From Didymella arachidicola (taxonomy: Eukaryota; Ascomycota; Dothideomycetes; Pleosporales; Didymellaceae), in assembly GCA_016630955.3 (NCBI GenBank), contig CM049987.1, positions 930,001-994,000 of the forward strand: DNA of 64,000 nt, read 5' to 3'. The position numbers were made by a program, and so were the translations under genes. Positions 61,955-64,000 of the stretch are shown here, one piece after another (position 1 is the first letter of the stretch; each line of letters opens with the position of its first letter). Under the pieces are notes generated by a model. That model saw nothing but the letters and a program-made list of their open reading frames with translations. It was not told where the DNA came from and did not search any database.

Positions 61955-64000
61955 ATGCAACAGCCATCCCGCTTGGTCCGTCCACAGGGCAACGCTGAGA
62001 GTGGTGCGGGCCAGCGCCCAGCTCCCGCTTCGGTACCGGTACCACCATTGACACCACGGAAGGGAGCAGGAGCAGAGCTGGGCGTTCTCATCCGCTCACT
62101 CGAAGACCTATATCAGCTTGGCTTCAATGTGAAATCACAATGGAGGTCACCGGCAACACACACATCAACCGCTGATATAGTAGCACAGAAAATCCAGCGC
62201 CTGTTCTACACGTCTCAGCCTACGCTCAATGACGCACTTGCTTCCTTCGCGACTACAGCGACATTCATTCCCAAAGAACAGCGGGCGGACGCGCTGTTGG
62301 AGGTACTCCGCAGTAAGACACAGTGTGCAATACCCACTTCACGATCGGCAACACTGCCGAGTACCGAGAACATTCCATCAAAAAGTCTCAAAACATCCCA
62401 GCTTTGTAAGTGCGCATTCATCTAAGACTTGTCCCTACACTTGACCATGTGAGGCGTGTCATCTCACGATGAGGCAAAGGCCTGCATCCTACCCCGCCGA
62501 AGTGGCACACGTATCTTTGATACTGCGCAAACAATAAATCTAGATGAATGGTCTATCTTGCCTTCCCCCTCTCCATCCATGTCTGTCAGAGAGCTTCACA
62601 TTGATGTATTCACTTTCTTACACCATACTGCCTCGATAACGTGACAAGGCGCGAGCCTTCGGCTGTTGTCCGTTGTCCCTGGTAGCCAACTGACATTCTA
62701 CAGTAATTGAAGACACACCCCGATCAAGAGGCATTTTCGACAACTTCAGACGAGATGGAGCGGGCGCTTTGCGGGACGATACCCTAGACCCTGGGTCTCG
62801 CACCGATGAGGATGAGGACGATTTCGTGACGCCGCCGTCACCAAGAGCGACATCCAGGTCGTCATCCAGGTCCCCGTCGCCCTCTGTCACGTCCAAGTCC
62901 GCCAAAAGAAGAGCAGAGGCAAGTACCCACCTCTCTTTGCAAGTTACTGCCCGGAAGAGGCCCCACGAAGGTTCAAATGAGAATCGCAAGTCCTCGAAGT
63001 TGACGAAGATATCGAAGGAGCCAGGGCCCTTCATCAAGCCTCAAGTTCCGGCACCATCAAAGCCCCGGCCGTATTTTATGAAACCATCTCTGGATATAGC
63101 ACCTTCGTTAAATGCCCTCCCTGCCTCTCAGTCGACGGTCAACACTTCGTTCAACACAATGTCTTCGTCGCAGCAGACCCAGCCAGACACTGCCAGTACC
63201 TCCTTCACGTCAGACGCCGACTACACAGAGGTGCCAAAGGGCTCTTTCACAAGGACTAGCTCGACCACTTTGGGCTCTCTCAATGATCAAGACTTCTTGG
63301 CCGTAGGTGCCAAGCTCAGTAAGGGCGTTTTCGCAACGGAGGCGCATTCAGAGCCTTCAAACTCACAAGGTCGCGACAGCTCGTCAACCTGGGGCTCATC
63401 ACTTCCAGAAGAAAATCTTCTCGATGCATCTGTCAAAGTCGAGTCTCTTCACGCCGCGTCTTCGTTCGGTCCCGGACACCTTTCGCCTCAGCGAGTAGCT
63501 CAACACATTGGAGGCTCCCAACCGAGTCGCTCGCCGGCAAAGAATGGAGTATTCGCTAGTGCCAAGTCCGATGCAGCGGTTTCGAATCAGTCATTTCCAC
63601 CTCCTCCAGATGTCAGCGCGCAGCTTTCGCTAGAGAAGGTGTCCATCAATACCGAACGCCCAGCGAATGGTGCGGCTCTGAGTCGAGTCCAGCGCCACTC
63701 TCCGCGTGAAAGAACTCCAGTAGAGTCTCCTTCGAAGATAGCACACCATATTCGAGACATTCCGGGACAGGGATTGTTCGTTAGTGAGCCAGATCCGAGC
63801 TTACGCGCGATGCCTTTCTTCGCACTATTTATCTGTCAACGTATCGCCCTGGAGCGCTCCATTCCTGTAGCTGAGCTCGTACGTGACATGGATCTGCCAT
63901 CAGCATGCGCCGATCCTGCGGTATTCTGGGATTCTCTACACAAGCACCCCAAAATTTCTCACGTCAGGTTCAAGGATGCAGATCGATTGTGGTCAGCGCC
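61955..64000 (+). CDS. N-terminal part of a large protein, possibly an RNA-dependent RNA polymerase; runs off the window
   Basis: Exon 1 (61955-62405, from MQQPSRLVRPQGNAES) joins through a 298-nt intron to exon 2 at 62704, whose frame is open to the last base (over 430 codons). Exon 1 has a small folded segment (IRSLEDLYQLGFNVKSQW, IVAQKIQRLFYTSQPTLNDA). Exon 2 begins LIEDTPRSRGIFDNFRRDGA, then a long Ser/Pro/Lys-rich linker with DEDEDDFVTPPSP and AKRRAE, and ends in an ordered part: LRAMPFFALFICQRIALERS, IPVAELVRDMDLP, DPAVFWDSLHKHPKISHVRF and DADRLWSA. This last part resembles, from memory, the region before the catalytic core of QDE-1/RdRP proteins used in RNA silencing. The catalytic DxDGD motif would lie beyond the window, so the call is tentative. 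The existence of the gene is well supported. Confidence 0.72.

Overview
The window is nuclear DNA from a filamentous ascomycete (Pezizomycotina). A Dothideomycete is my best guess from protein style, but I could not test it. Evidence: short introns of about 48-60 nt (a few reach 138-334 nt) with GT-AG ends and CTAAC/CTAAT branch sites, dispersed monocistronic genes on both strands, and fungal family signatures such as GPI3, SUR2, Ecm3-like carrier, MTW1 and COY1. There are no operons. I rebuilt the spliced gene models by hand; for every complete multi-exon model the exon lengths sum to a multiple of three.

Layout. 0-5.2 kb: 3' part of an auxin-efflux/Ecm3-like membrane carrier, then a long choline/ethanolamine kinase. 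7.1-12.2 kb: a secreted DUF3455-type protein, the GPI-anchor enzyme GPI3 (minus strand), and the nucleolar DEAD-box helicase DBP6, divergent from GPI3. 12.2-14.5 kb: non-coding, with four perfect tandem copies of a 153-bp unit. 14.5-24.9 kb: a secreted pepsin-like aspartic protease, the SRP19 homologue SEC65 (minus) and a class-III aminotransferase with a GC-AG intron, separated by wide gaps. 24.9-36.8 kb: the densest part, with a LAMMER kinase, the kinetochore protein MTW1, the CORVET subunit VPS3 (minus), the Golgi coiled-coil protein COY1/CASP and prefoldin subunit 4. 37.3-39.5 kb: an MFS drug/H+ antiporter.

39.8-46.1 kb holds the most striking feature. A complete 5,355-bp Ty1/copia retrotransposon, with identical 122-bp LTRs, a TACTT target duplication and one intact 1,596-codon Gag-Pol frame, sits inside a coding exon of a Golgi-type glycosyltransferase gene. 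Removing the element and one target copy restores an uninterrupted 302-codon host frame, so the insertion looks recent.

47.4-57.7 kb: two fungal proteins of unknown function, flanking a gene-poor stretch of more than 6 kb whose only recognised gene is a tRNA with a predicted intron. 58.6-61.2 kb: sphinganine C4-hydroxylase SUR2 (minus), divergent from the translationally controlled tumour protein TMA19. The last gene, from about 61.95 kb, runs off the right edge; I tentatively read it as the N-terminal part of a fungal RNA-dependent RNA polymerase.

Most genes are housekeeping genes of the secretory and membrane system (GPI3, SEC65, VPS3, COY1, SUR2, choline kinase) with nuclear and cytosolic functions interspersed. 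They share no obvious pathway and I see no biosynthetic cluster. All calls rest on reading the sequence; no database search was run.
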